Below, piece by piece: positions 1-10,015 of a DNA stretch of 64,000 nucleotides (position 1 is the first letter of the stretch; each line of letters begins with the position of its first letter). The notes beneath the pieces were generated by a model. It saw only the letters and a list, made by a program, of their open reading frames with translations. It made no database searches and was not told the DNA's origin. A program made the translations under genes and the position numbers. Location: the NCBI GenBank assembly GCA_030144725.1, contig JASKMD010000008.1, positions 6,959,153-7,023,152 of the forward strand, read 5' to 3'. This stretch comes from Haematococcus lacustris. Taxonomy: Eukaryota; Chlorophyta; Chlorophyceae; Chlamydomonadales; Haematococcaceae.

Positions 1-2693
1 AGCAGCGGGCCCCAGGCCCCGGCTAGCAGCCTGCAGGTGCCACCCACTGTGTGGCCACTGTGGTGACGGCTGCCCCGGTGAGGCCCCAGCCCTGACCCGC
101 CACAAACACCACGTTGCCCGCCAGGCTGACCGCCGCCGCCAGCAGCACGCTAATGCAGGGCGTCAGGCTGTCATGCTGAGCCAGCAGGCCTACACAGGCA
201 GCACCGCACAGCAGCTGGCTCAGCGCCTGATGACATAGCTGCTGCAGCTGCTCTGGCACCAACTGTACTGTACCGCTGCTACCGCTGCTGCTGCTGCTTC
301 CCACCCACCCCAACTCTAACCCTGCCCTAGTCTACCCCACCTTCACCCTGTCTCAGGCTCCCCTGCCGCAACCCTTCGTCCTTGTGCCAGACCTTGGCTG
401 CTACTGACAGCCCGGCTCTAAGTTTAGAAGGCAGCCCCCCACCACGCCCTGCTGCCTTCCTGGCCCTCACACCATGATGCTGGCAGCCCACAGCCCTGAC
501 CCTCCTGCTGCTCCCTCTGCTACACCTCCCCCTGCCCTCTCTGTCTGCCCCCCCTGGCCCCCTGGCCCCCCTGGCCCTGCTGCTGACCTGACTGAGCCAC
601 CATGGTGACCAGCACAGCTGGCTGGGCCAAGGCACGCACGCGCATGTAGTCCGCAGCCATGGGCAGCAGGGCGGCATCCTTCACACCCACTGCTTGCAGC
701 AGCCATGGCGCACCGGCCTCCAGCCCAGCTGCGGGCGGAGAGAGGACATCATCACCATCATCACTGACCAAAACGGGTCAGGGTACGTGTGTACGGGTAC
801 GGGTCAGGGTCAGGATACGAGTCAGGGTCAGGGCCAGGGCCAGGGTGAGGGCCAGGGTGAGGGTCAGGGTCCAGGCCAGGGCCAGGGTGAAGGCCAGGGT
901 CAGGGCCAGGGCCAGGGTGAGGGCCAGGGTGAGGGTCAGGGTCAGGGCCAGGGCCAGGGTGAAGGCCAGGGTGAGGGTCAGGGTCAGGGCCAGGGCCAGG
1001 GTGAAGGCCAGGGTCAGGGTCAGGGCCAGGGTGAGGGGCAGGGTGAGGGCCAGGGTCAACATGCAGCTGAACAGACAGGCCAGCCCTGCGGCCATGCAGC
1101 AGCAGCTCCTCACCAGCCACCCCTCCCAGCCCACCTGCAGTCAGAGTGCCCGCCACGGCCGCCAGCAGCAGGGCGCACGCCAGGGTGCGTGCTGCCGCCC
1201 CCTGCGCCCCCTCCCTGAGCCTGCTGGAGATAACGCTGAGGCTGGCCACCTGCAGGTTCTGGAAGAAGTACTGGCAGAAGCTGCGGGCAGGGGCCAGCTC
1301 ACAGCAGGGTGGGGAGGGGAGAGGGCAAGAGGGGTGGGGAGGGCAGGCTCCTCAGGGGGAGGCGGGGGGACCAGTGGTGGTGGTGATGGTGAATTCAGGC
1401 AGGGAGGGTGGGGGCGGGGCGGGGCAGGGCAGGAGGGCCATCACACTGGAGCGGGGCCACAGCCAGCATGACGGCAGGTGGAGTGAGAATGGGCAGATGG
1501 GGGGGCAGAGGCTAGATTTGTGCTGCTAGGGGGAGGGGCATTAAGGGAACCCAAGGGTTGCAGGGTGGCCAAGGGAGCGGGAGCCAGGGGTTGGGCTAGG
1601 CACAGAGCATGCTGGCCCTGCAGGGGGTAGGGGGGCTGGGTCTGGCTGCGGCGGCGGCTCAGGCCCCGCCAGTGGCCAAAGTGGCCAGCAGGTAGAGGCG
1701 AGGAGGCAGAGGGCAGCAGCAGGCAGCTGCGTCCAGCAGACTATCAGGCAGGTCAGGGACCTGAGGTGGAGTCCTGCAAGCCTGAGGTGTCAGCGGCAGG
1801 CTGGGTCCCCCTGCTGCCCTGACCCGGGTGCCCTGGCAGCTGACCTGAAGATCATGGTGGCGGGGCCCAGCGCTGCCAGCTCACTGGTACCCGCATACTG
1901 AGGCCAGGCAGGCAGAGCAGCCAGGTGGGTGGGCAGAGGGGGACAGCAGGTGGTTGGCCAAGGGCTGGGAGGGCATGCAGTGCATAAGGGCATAAGGGCA
2001 TGCAGTGCGCAACGCTCAAGCTAGGATGGCTTCTGGTGGTGTCTGGTAGGTGGCTGGGGTGGTTGGGTGGTTGGGTAGTTGGGTGGAAAAGCAATCATGG
2101 GTGTGATGGGGTGGGGTAGGGTGGGGCAGGTAGCCCCAACGTAGTGATGTGATTTGGCAGTGCCCCACCCATCATGGGAGCATACCGCCCAACCCTTTCC
2201 TGATGACACCCTCCGCTCCTGACCCCCTGGCAGGGACCCATGCACGCCAGCTCACCTGACCTATGCACACGGTGTCACACAGGGACATCAGGGGGTCGCC
2301 CAAAGGGATCAGGGTGGCTGGGCCCATGAACTTGCTCATCTTGCCCAGCAGCTCTTGCTGATAGCTAGAAACCTGCATGGGGCTGCTGGCTGCCTCGTGG
2401 TCATCATGATTGGATACTGAGGCTTCGACAGCGAGGCTTGCATGAGAGATGCGGCATCTAAGGCGCTCTGTTGGTGTGCGGTGAGGCGCTCTGGCAGTTG
2501 CTGCCTTGGTCCGCCTTCCCAGCTGTTCAATACACAATGCTGGTCCCTGGGGACTCATGCTGCCAGCTCCACATGCAGCCTGGGAGCCTGCTGCAAAGCA
2601 CGTCGTACTTGCTGCTTCTGCTGCGCCCCAGCATCCACATTGTGCCGCTGGAGCGGCTGTCGCTCGTCGCGTGAATACATATGCACGGAGCAT
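1..2693 (-). CDS. MATE-family efflux transporter, 5' part (3' end off window)
   Basis: Multidrug and toxin extrusion carriers are 12-helix H+ or Na+ antiporters. Exons read by splice phase are about 2256-2693, 1845-1897, 1135-1280, 588-728 and from 189 to about 50; later exons lie beyond base 1. Exon 1 starts at ATG 2691-2693 with an Arg/Ala/Ser-rich leader resembling a plastid transit peptide, then FMGPATLIPLGDPLMSLCDT, the usual first MATE helix. Exon 2 carries the family motif ELAALGPATMIF. Exon 3 has CQYFFQNLQVASLSVISSRL, exon 4 the MAADYMRVRALAQPAVL helix, and exon 5 SLTPCISVLLAAAVSLAGNV followed by GWGLTGAAV. Phases agree at each junction. The leader suggests the plant plastid DTX45/46-like branch; substrate unknown. 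The donor of exon 5 is uncertain (about 48-52). Confidence 0.82.
779..1063. repeat. Hexanucleotide GC minisatellite in MATE intron
   Basis: Imperfect CAGGGC / CAGGGT / GAGGGC units fill the intron between the third and fourth MATE exons. All frames are open on both strands because the unit is six bases long, so the long ORFs here are not genes. Confidence 0.9.
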
Positions 2694-3296
2694 TGCCGCA
2701 TCGCGGCTCACATGCCTGCGAATTGAGAATCGGGGTCGAACGTTTGCGACAACGTGGCAAAGATAACTTGTGTGCATGCTGGTGCAATCTTGTGTTTACA
2801 TTAAAAAAAGGTGTGCCCATGAAAATAGCTGCACCAGCTACGTGAACGCTGCCACTCATATACAAGGCCTGAGATTGGTTTAGACTTGGGATGAGGCTAG
2901 CTATCAAAGTACCTCCGTACTGCTGACCTGTGTCATGGCTTCTGTGATGAGAACCCTGTTTATGATCACCCCTGAGCCCTGACTGCCCCCGATACTGTAA
3001 CTCCAGTTAATCTCCGTATCAGCCAATGTCCACACAGCCATCATGTCCAGAAGTTGCCACACAGCTTTTGAACCCTACAGGCTTCAGCCCTCATGCTACA
3101 CCATGAGTTGTAATCAAACACAGGCTGTGAGCTCAACACTGCAAAGGCTACTGCTAGTGTGCCTGCTGCCCACTTGAGCTCAACCATTTCGGTGTGTGTG
3201 CTTGTAGCTAGAGCTCCCCTAGTAGCTCCAACCCACAAACATCCCCTTTGCAAGGGGTTTAGTATTTGCTATGTTTAATTGTCTTGCTGTAGCTGG
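2694..3296. other. Intergenic, MATE upstream region
   Basis: About 600 bp between the MATE start and the end of the Fanzor-like exon. No convincing coding region or repeat is seen. It presumably holds the MATE promoter. Confidence 0.4.
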
Positions 3297-3489
3297 CTAC
3301 TGCTGCAACTTGCGCTGCCATTTGCGCAACTGGGCCTTGTCGCGTGCTTTCACCCACTCTTGGCCTGGCTTGCCAAGCTTAGGCATGGCTGGGCGACCAT
3401 TCCAGTAGCACAGCTCAATGGGGCGTGGGCCTGGGCCAACTGCACAGCGACGGATGTTTAGAGAGGCTGACACGTCCCGGTCATAGAAC
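3297..3489 (-). pseudogene. Fanzor/TnpB-like nuclease, last exon only
   Basis: A splice acceptor (CCTGCAG at about 3490-3496) precedes an open exon ending in TAG at 3297-3299. It begins FYDRDVSASLNIRR, which matches the RuvC-III region of the IS605 OrfB/TnpB and Fanzor families (RDxNAxxNIxR). It continues with PGPRP, LCYWNGRPAMPK and PGQEWV to a basic tail. Fanzors are eukaryotic RNA-guided nucleases often carried by transposons. The upstream RuvC parts and zinc ribbon are absent. Element X begins only 38 bp upstream, so the gene was probably severed by that insertion or was already a fragment. The Ser in place of the usual Asn (SASLN versus NAxxN) also suggests decay. The family call rests on this short motif. 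Confidence 0.65.
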
Positions 3490-4550
3490 CTGCAGGGGTG
3501 TGGGAGATGCATGGAGTCAAGTCATGTGTCAGGTCGCGTGGAATATGGTCAGGTAAAATGGCTCGATAAAATGTACCGTCACTTTTTGTCGCGTATACTG
3601 AACTCCAAGAGGTCAAACCGCGACGCCCCGCTGCGGCGTGGTGCTCCGCAGCTTGGCCTGCGAGGGACGGGCTAAAGTCAACATTGCCCCCCTCCGCGGT
3701 ATCCTGGCACCAGTGACTCCTTGCACCCTGACGGTAGTGCACATGAATCAACAACGCCGCAACGACGAACGTGGTAGAGCGGTCACTAGTCGGTCGGTCG
3801 GCGTGCCGCGATGGGGTGCCGGCATGCTGTTTTTGAGGTCGATTTGCTGCTTGTTGCTGCTACGCATCCGTCTGGTTTCTGCGCCCTAGCTTTGGGGTAT
3901 GCTCATAGCTCCTACGGGAAGGATCTGCAGTGTAGCCCTGGGGGCACAGCTGCCAGCCCTGGGGGCACAGCTGCCAGCCCTGGTGGGGGCACTCAGGCCC
4001 TTGCTACCAACAAGGCAAGGCTAGGAAAGCGGCAACAACAAGCGCAAAGCAAGGCGGAGAGGGTTATGAAGCGCATTAGGTGCTTAGTAAGCATGCCTTC
4101 AGATGAGCAACGAGCAGCAGCTGTAGCTGTCAGAGACAGTGTCACAGCCCGGCAACAGCAACACACACAGGCAAATTAGTGCGGATATTCGTCATCCTAG
4201 GGGGGTAGTTTTTTGATGCGGTTCGCCTCGGATTGTCCTTGCGACTCCAACGCCCCTTGACGCTTGTTGAAATTCTGAGTATGTGAGCAGTTGGAGTGTA
4301 GGTACCTACAGTACTGTAGACATCTACAGTACTGTAGATGTCTACAGTACTGTAGGTCAGATTTGACAAGGTCTCTTGTAAATAGGGTACCATGTTGTTC
4401 TCCACATTCAAACCACCATTTGCTACCGCGATTGCACCGTCAGCTTCTGCGTGCTATAAATAGTGAGAGGCGTCGCAGCGTAGGCCCGCAAGCTCGATAT
4501 GGGTATTTGTGCCGAAAGTTGTGTCCACGCAATAAGATCGCCATAGGGAG

Positions 4551-4772
4551 CTACATACATACGTGTAAGGTCGAAGGCCGGGGCCCGTCTCTATCGCAAG
4601 CTAGGTCCGTTCTGTCGGTTGTACTGGGTAGCTCGGCTTGCAAGCTCCCGCAAAGCTGTGGATGTTGATGATGCCCCGCAATCACAACAACCTCGTGCAC
4701 CGCACCCTCCCGTGTAATATCGAGTGCGGCAGAGATTGCCCCAAAAGTTGTTTGCGGTTGGTCCTCAACCAT
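4551..4772 (-). CDS. Conserved ORF island in TIR element copy 1
   Basis: A non-repetitive 73-aa frame containing TTFGAISAALDITREGAV and VVVIAGHHQHPQLCGSLQ. The same island recurs at 11974-12174 in copy 2 with a few substitutions (for example H to Q). It may be an exon of a degenerate or captured gene. No family recognised. Confidence 0.3.
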   Translation of the reverse strand: MVEDQPQTTFGAISAALDITREGAVHEVVVIAGHHQHPQLCGSLQAELPSTTDRTDLACDRDGPRPSTLHVCM

Positions 4773-5058
4773 CCATCATTACATCTAACCTCACATCATT
4801 ACATCATGACTCTTAGCCTACATCATTACATCACCACTTGTGTTCCTAACACAAGGGCTAGGCTCAGGGTCGGTAACGAATCCTGGAGGCTGAGTAGGGC
4901 TGGGCAGGGCTGGGCTGGGCTGGGCAACATAGGCACGCTTTGTTGTCAGCGCATTTGCATAGCACTGTCGGGATAGCAAACGAGCTTGGGCTACATTGAG
5001 ATGTTCCTGCATGGGGGCGAAGGGGGCATGGGGGTTAAGGATGCATGGGGGGAAGGCA

Positions 5059-5398
5059 CCTACAGTACTGTAGACATCTACAGTACTGTAGACATCTACA
5101 GTACTGTAGACATCTACAGTACTGTAGACACCTACAGTACTGTAGACACCTACAGTACTGTAGACCCCTACAGTACTGTAGACCCCTACAGTACTGTAGA
5201 CACCTACAGTACTGTAGACATCTACAGTACTGTAGACATCTACAGTACTGTCGACATCTAAAGTACTGTAGACATCTACAGTACTGTAGACCCCTACAGT
5301 ACTGTAGACCCCTACAGTACTGTAGACATCTACAGTACTGTAGACACCTACAGTACTGTAGACATCTACAGTACTGTAGACACCTACAGTACTGTAGG
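5059..5398. repeat. 18-bp palindromic satellite, copy 1 (about 19 units)
   Basis: The unit is the 14-bp perfect palindrome CTACAGTACTGTAG plus a 4-bp spacer (ACAT, ACAC or ACCC). Rare point changes occur. Frames are open on both strands because the period is six codons; coding is unlikely. Confidence 0.95.
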
Positions 5399-5930
5399 CA
5401 GCAGCAGCATGGGTGGCAGCAGCAGCAGGGGGGGGGGCAGCAGCAGCAGGGGGGGGGGGGCAGCAGCAGCAGCAGCAGGGGGGCAGCAGCAGCAGCAGTA
5501 GGGGGGGTAGCAGCAGCAGCAGCAGTGGCAGCAGCAGCAGCAGCAGTGGCAGCAACAGCAGCAGCAGTGGCAGCAGCAGCAGATATAGTAGGGGCACTGT
5601 AGCACTTACCTACCTTTTGGCTGCTGAGTGAAGGGGGGGGGAGTGGAAGAGTGAAGGCGGGGAGGGGAGGTAGATGTGGAAGGCGGGAGGTGGGAGGCAG
5701 GGAGGCGGGAGACGGGGAGGCGGGAGGCAGGGAGGCGGGAGGTGGGGAGGCGGGAGGCTCAACCGGGTTGGGCTGGGCGGGGGTGGGTTGGGTTGGGGGC
5801 ATGGGTTGGGGTGGGTGGGGGCATGGGTTGGGGGCATGGGTTGGGGTGGGTGGGGGCATGGGTGGGGGTGGGGGCGGGGGAGGGAGCGGGGGCGGGGGCG
5901 GGGGAGGATGAATTGGGAGGGGGTGGTTGT
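5397..5930. repeat. CAG-rich then purine-rich low-complexity tract
   Basis: (CAG)n blocks separated by G-runs (to about 5582) are followed by GGGAGGCGGGAGG-type and GGGGTGGGTGGG-type repeats. The same order occurs in copy 2 at 13357-14690, expanded. Confidence 0.9.
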
Positions 5931-6715
5931 ATAGGGAAAGTGGAGGGGAGGTGACCCATCAGACCTGCAACCAAGGGGCGTGCACGTGCGGTAGGGTGAC
6001 CAGGCTGGGCACTGTGTTAGCTATCACCGTGGCCTTACCTTTGTGGTCCTCCTGGCCTCCTACCTGCTCACACCAGGCAACATATCCCATGCGCCAGTGG
6101 GGTAGGACTGCGGTGGGGAGTGTAGGGTTTAGGGAAGGGAAGGTGGGGTGAGGTGGGGGTTGCGATGCCACGTCAATCGAAGGGTGGGAGAGGGGAAGGG
6201 TAGGCTTGACAAGTATGGGAGGGGAGAGGGAGGGAGAGGGGGAAGGGAGGGGTGGGAAGAGGGTGGGTGGGGTGGGCTTGGGCGTGGGAAAGGGGAGGAA
6301 AAGGGGATGGGGAAGGGTGTGACGATTAACCCTGCAGCGGGACAAGGGGCATGCTAGCGGTTAAGGTGGGTACAGGGTGCCACATACCTGCACTCACCTT
6401 CTGCTGGGGTGTGGTGTATATGTGTGTGGGAGGAAGGGGAGGAAGGGGAGGGAAGGGAAGGGGAGGTCCATGGGGAGGGCGAGAGAAGTGGGGAGCGCAT
6501 TGATAGTCTCACGTGTAGGCGCACAAGACCTGCGGCAATGATGTGACGATTTGTGTAACGAAGCAAACATTGGACATGGGTACTAGATGCACTCACCATT
6601 AGAGTAGGGAGATGTAGAGCTGGCAGATGGAGGGGCAGGTGTAGCAGCCCTCCATTACAACCCACCTTCCTTTGTCCTCACCTCAGTAGGAAGTGCAGGG
6701 TGGGAGAGTAGGGTT

Positions 6716-7171
6716 GGGTTGGGCTGGGCTGGGCTGGGCTGGGCTGGGCTGGGCTGGGCTGGGCTGGGCTGGGCTGGGCTGGGCTGGGCTGGGCTGGGCT
6801 GGGCTGGGCTGGGCTGGGCTGGGCTGGGCTGGGCTGGGCTGGGCTGGGCTGGGCTGGGCTGGGCTGGGCTGGGCTGGGCTGGGCTGGGCTGGGCTGGGCT
6901 GGGCTGGGCTGGGCTGGGCTGGGCTGGGCTGGGCTGGGCTGGGCTGGGCTGGGCTGGGCTGGGCTGGGCTGGGCTGGGCTGGGCTGGGCTGGGCTGGGCT
7001 GGGCTGGGCTGGGCTGGGCTGGGCTGGGCTGGGCTGGGCTGGGCTGGGCTGGGCTGGGCTGGGCTGGGCTGGGCTGGGCTGGGCTGGGCTGGGCTGGGCT
7101 GGGCTGGGCTGGGCTGGGCTGGGCTGGGCTGGGCTGGGCTGGGCTGGGCTGGGCTGGGCTGGGCTGGGCTG
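6716..7171. repeat. (GGGCT)n pentanucleotide array, copy 1
   Basis: About 90 nearly perfect 5-bp units. It gives artefactual GWAGL and PAQPS ORFs. Copy 2 has about 144 units (15362-16087). Confidence 0.97.
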
Positions 7172-8024
7172 CAACACAAGGGAGGCAACAGTGGGAACGT
7201 TGTGGGAGGTGATGAAATGGTGGTGGTGGTGGTGGTGGTGGTGGTGGTGAGGGGGACTGGGAGGGGGTGGTGAACAGGGAGGTACTAGGCGTGATTGTAA
7301 GGCCTGCAGCAACCAGGTGTGGTAGCGGTTAGGCTGGATACTAAGGGCTATGCTGCGCAATGCTAGCTCCTTCTAAGCTCTTACCTTGGTCCTAAGCTCT
7401 TACCATGGTCCGTCTGGCCTCTTCGCTGCTCACAACACGTTGCACCTGCCTTGCGTTGGTGCATCAATGCTTGCGATAACTGCGGAGAATCGTTGCGAGG
7501 AAACTGGCCGCGAGGCTAGCTGCGATGCTGGCTGCGAGGCTGGCTGCGAGGCTGGCTGCGAAACTGGCTGCGAGGCTGGCTGCGAGGAAAATGGCTGCGA
7601 GGCTGGCTGCGAGGTGAGATCCTGCGCTGCTGGACCAGCTGTGTGGCCGCGAGGTTGATTGCCGAGTATGTGGCTGCGAGTATGGGCTAGATGTGGCTGC
7701 GAGTATGGGTAACCTCGTGCGATGCCATCTGTGGACCAGCTGTGTGGCCGCGAGGTTGATTGCCGAGTATGTGGCTGCGAGTATGGGCTAGATGTGGCTG
7801 CGAGTATGGGTAACCTCGTGCGATGCCATCTGTGGACCAGCTGTGTGGCCGCGAGGTTGATTGCCGAGTATGTGGCTGCGAGTATGGGCTAGATGCGGCT
7901 GCGAGTATGGGTAACCTCGTGCGATGCCATCGCTGCAATACCGGCTACACGATGCTGCGACTAAGTGTTGGACGGATGCCTGAATGCAAGTGAGATGTTC
8001 AGAAATTTTAAAAAGTGCTTAAAG

Positions 8025-8425
8025 GCTACAGTACTGTAAGTGGTCTCTCGAGGTACCTCGAGGTACCTCGAGGTACTGTAGATGTCTACAGTACTGTAGA
8101 TGTCTACAGTACTGTAGATGTCTACAGTACTGTAGATGTCTACAGTACTGTAGATGTCTACAGTACTGTAGGTACCTACAGTACTGTAAATGGTCTCTCG
8201 AGGTACCTCGAGGTACCTCGAGGTACTGTAGATGTTTACAGTACTGTAGATGTCTACAGTACTGTAGATGTCTACAGTACTGTAGATGTCTACAGTACTG
8301 TAAGTGGTCTCTCGAGGTACCCCGACAGTACTGTAGACACCTACAGTACTGTAGATGTCTACAGTACTGTAAGTGGTCTCTCGAGGTACCCCGACAGTAC
8401 TGTAGATACCTACAGTACTGTAGCA
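8025..8425. repeat. Mixed palindrome array near right end, copy 1
   Basis: CTACAGTACTGTAG-type units alternate with blocks of overlapping palindromes CTCGAG and GGTACC. It lies about 130 bp from the right terminus, mirroring three palindrome units about 140 bp from the left terminus. Confidence 0.9.
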
Positions 8426-8856
8426 TGGCCGTATCTCACCAACCGCGCAAAATCACGAATTTTAGTTTCAACCCCCAATCTTACAATGCCTTCATTTGAC
8501 TATGTACCAAGTCCGAGGCTCCGAATCTCAAAAATGCTGTTACTAATTTGCCTGAGTGCAGCAAGTGGACAGCAAGAGGCTGAAGGAGTTGGAAGATACA
8601 GCAAGGGGGGTGTACAACAGGTTTGAGCCACCCTTGCCTGCTCTGCGTTCCAAAGGCATGACGGTGGAGGAGCTGAAGCATCTGAGCCAGAAGTTAGGGG
8701 TGGGGTCCGTGGGTAAGAACAGGCGGCAACTACTTGAGCGCATCGCTGAGTATTGCAAGCAGTAGTGTCAACCAGGGGCACTATGTCTGTCTATGCAGCC
8801 TGTTGTTGCTGGCTGTCTATAGCAGCCTGTGTCAAACACATGTTCACGGCGCATGC

Positions 8857-9021
8857 CTAGACCCCTTTGAGGGTTGCTTTTGAAGGCTGCAGAAATGACG
8901 CGATGTCCTGGCTGAACCTTGCCACATGTGCTGCTTGAGCTGCAACGGCTTCTTCGTTCTGCTGCTCCGACATACATTTATCTGCCCTATCAAATAAGTC
9001 GTCGAGAGACACTTCGGACAT
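8857..9021 (-). CDS. 54-aa acidic ORF of element X
   Basis: ATG at 9019-9021 begins MSEVSLDDLFDRADKCMSEQ and ends in TAG at 8857-8859; helical, Ala/Gln-rich. A homologous but frame-disrupted start (SLSFDDIIERADE in another frame) occurs at about 30749 in the right element X, at the same distance from the inner terminus. That shared position supports it as a real element-encoded N-terminus or exon. Function unknown. Confidence 0.4.
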   Translation of the reverse strand: MSEVSLDDLFDRADKCMSEQQNEEAVAAQAAHVARFSQDIASFLQPSKATLKGV

Positions 9022-9387
9022 GCTGCCTGCAGCTCATAGTATATGCTGTAATGAGGTGGAGGAGGAGGGCTTAGTCATGTTGCGAGCAAGCTGCGACAGC
9101 CCGATGCGAGATGCGAGCCACCCCGTTACCGAACATAACCGCCGGCCCTCGCGCTAGCGTTGTTGTAGACCGTACCTACTAGCCCCCGCTTTAGAAGGAA
9201 CGCCGCATCCATCTACAGTAACCTTGCCACCTGGACACTTGGCAAGGGATGGTGGGCGTCCAGGCCGTGCAGGCCCTTTGATGCAGTAGGCATATCGGAA
9301 AGGCACGCTGATCACGGTTGTGTAAACGCGGCATCAAATGGCTCACGGTACATTTCGCCAAACAGACCTTGTGGGACCTGACTCATG

Positions 9388-9615
9388 GCCCTGTTCCCAA
9401 GTTTTTAGCAATTCAAATGCTCCATTTGCTCTCAACCGCTGCACTTTTCGGCCGTGTGCAAAAGTGGCTGGCGCGATGCACGGTCTGACCCCATACGATT
9501 CTCATGCACACCTGTAGATGCTTGGGGAGCGTCTCAGCAGCGCAAATGGACGACCCGTGGCGACCCAACCGTCGGACCCAACCGCCGAGCATTTCGAATT
9601 TGCTGACCCTTTTTT
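9388..9615. repeat. Degenerate Harbinger-like terminal sequence
   Basis: Begins near GGCCCTGTTCCCAAG, resembling the Harbinger ends in this window. Part of it (about 9520-9615) is similar in inverted orientation to 33490-33560. No gene seen. Confidence 0.45.
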
Positions 9616-10015
9616 CTAGGCCCTATTCGCGGTCGCAACAATAAAAAATTCGTATTTATTGCCCTAACCGCTGCACTTTTTGGCCGCCAGCCTCACTGAC
9701 TGGCGCATTCGGGCTTGTGAGCGCGCATCGCTATTGCAGAGCAACTCCTTTGCCCTTCGCGGTGCTAAATAGCGAGAAAGGACGCCATTTTCGAGGTCTG
9801 TTGGGCAGTTGGTGAGCAATAGTTCGTATTCATTAGCGCCCTTTCGAAAGGGCCTTCATGGCCCTGTTCGCACTCGATTCGTTTTTCGATATTCGATGTC
9901 GTTGACGGTTGACTGGCTAACTGCCTCTTTTTTTTTTTGCGCTGGCATCGCTGATGGGCGGCTACTAGTTTAAGGAGCAACCTGAATTGGGACGCAGTAG
10001 CCCAACAGCTAGAGG

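Larger units (their letters stand above)
4164..8558. mobile_element. Palindrome-array TIR element, copy 1
   Basis: Terminal inverted repeats read CAC(A/T)CAGGCAAATTAGT, at 4164-4180 and inverted at about 8542-8558. The flanks CAGCAACA and CAGCAAGT suggest an imperfect 8-bp target duplication. About 4.4 kb, with no recognisable transposase. The interior is a chain of tandem repeats: three palindrome units near 4310-4355, 19 at 5059-5398, CAG-rich 5397-5582, G-rich 5640-5930, GGGCT repeats 6720-7171, a 12-bp CGAGGCTGGCTG array, three copies of a roughly 100-bp unit at 7640-7935, and mixed palindromes at 8025-8425. The 8-bp duplication fits hAT, P or KDZ groups; not resolved. Confidence 0.75.
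3811..8765 (+). pseudogene. SAP-domain-like ORF split by a transposon
   Basis: The 5' segment (ORF 3811-4163; a splice acceptor near 3917 suggests the exon may start there) encodes a Gly/Ala/Gln-rich basic stretch ending near RDSVTARQQQ. The 3' segment (8559-8765) continues with QQVDSKRLKEL and ends in a SAP-like helix-extended loop-helix, TVEELKHLSQKLGV plus GKNRRQLLERI, before TAG. SAP motifs bind DNA. The TIR element at 4164-8558 separates the halves. CAGCAA occurs at both junctions in the same codon phase, so the empty site would read straight through. The SAP call is by pattern only. Probably element X cargo or a transposition accessory protein. Confidence 0.55.
3528..9382. mobile_element. 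Element X, left copy (unclassified DNA transposon)
   Basis: Starts GTCAGGTCGCG and ends with the inverse GTGGGACCTGAC. Inside both ends lies the inverted motif AAATGTACCGT. Flanking TCATG occurs at 3522-3526 and 9383-9387, as expected of a 5-bp target-site duplication, with one extra T on the left. Without the nested insert at 4164-8558 it is about 1.46 kb. It carries a plus-strand SAP-like ORF and a 54-aa minus-strand ORF, but no transposase was recognised. Its ends are homologous and inverted relative to 18975-31673. Confidence 0.75.

Noticed and set aside
5059..5398. CRISPR-like array of short repeats and spacers
   Set aside because: The 4-bp spacers are not unique and the genome is eukaryotic; this is a satellite.
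6655..7360. Long ORFs of GWAGL / SPAQP repeats (also 15301-16264)
   Set aside because: Pentanucleotide GGGCT array read in every frame.
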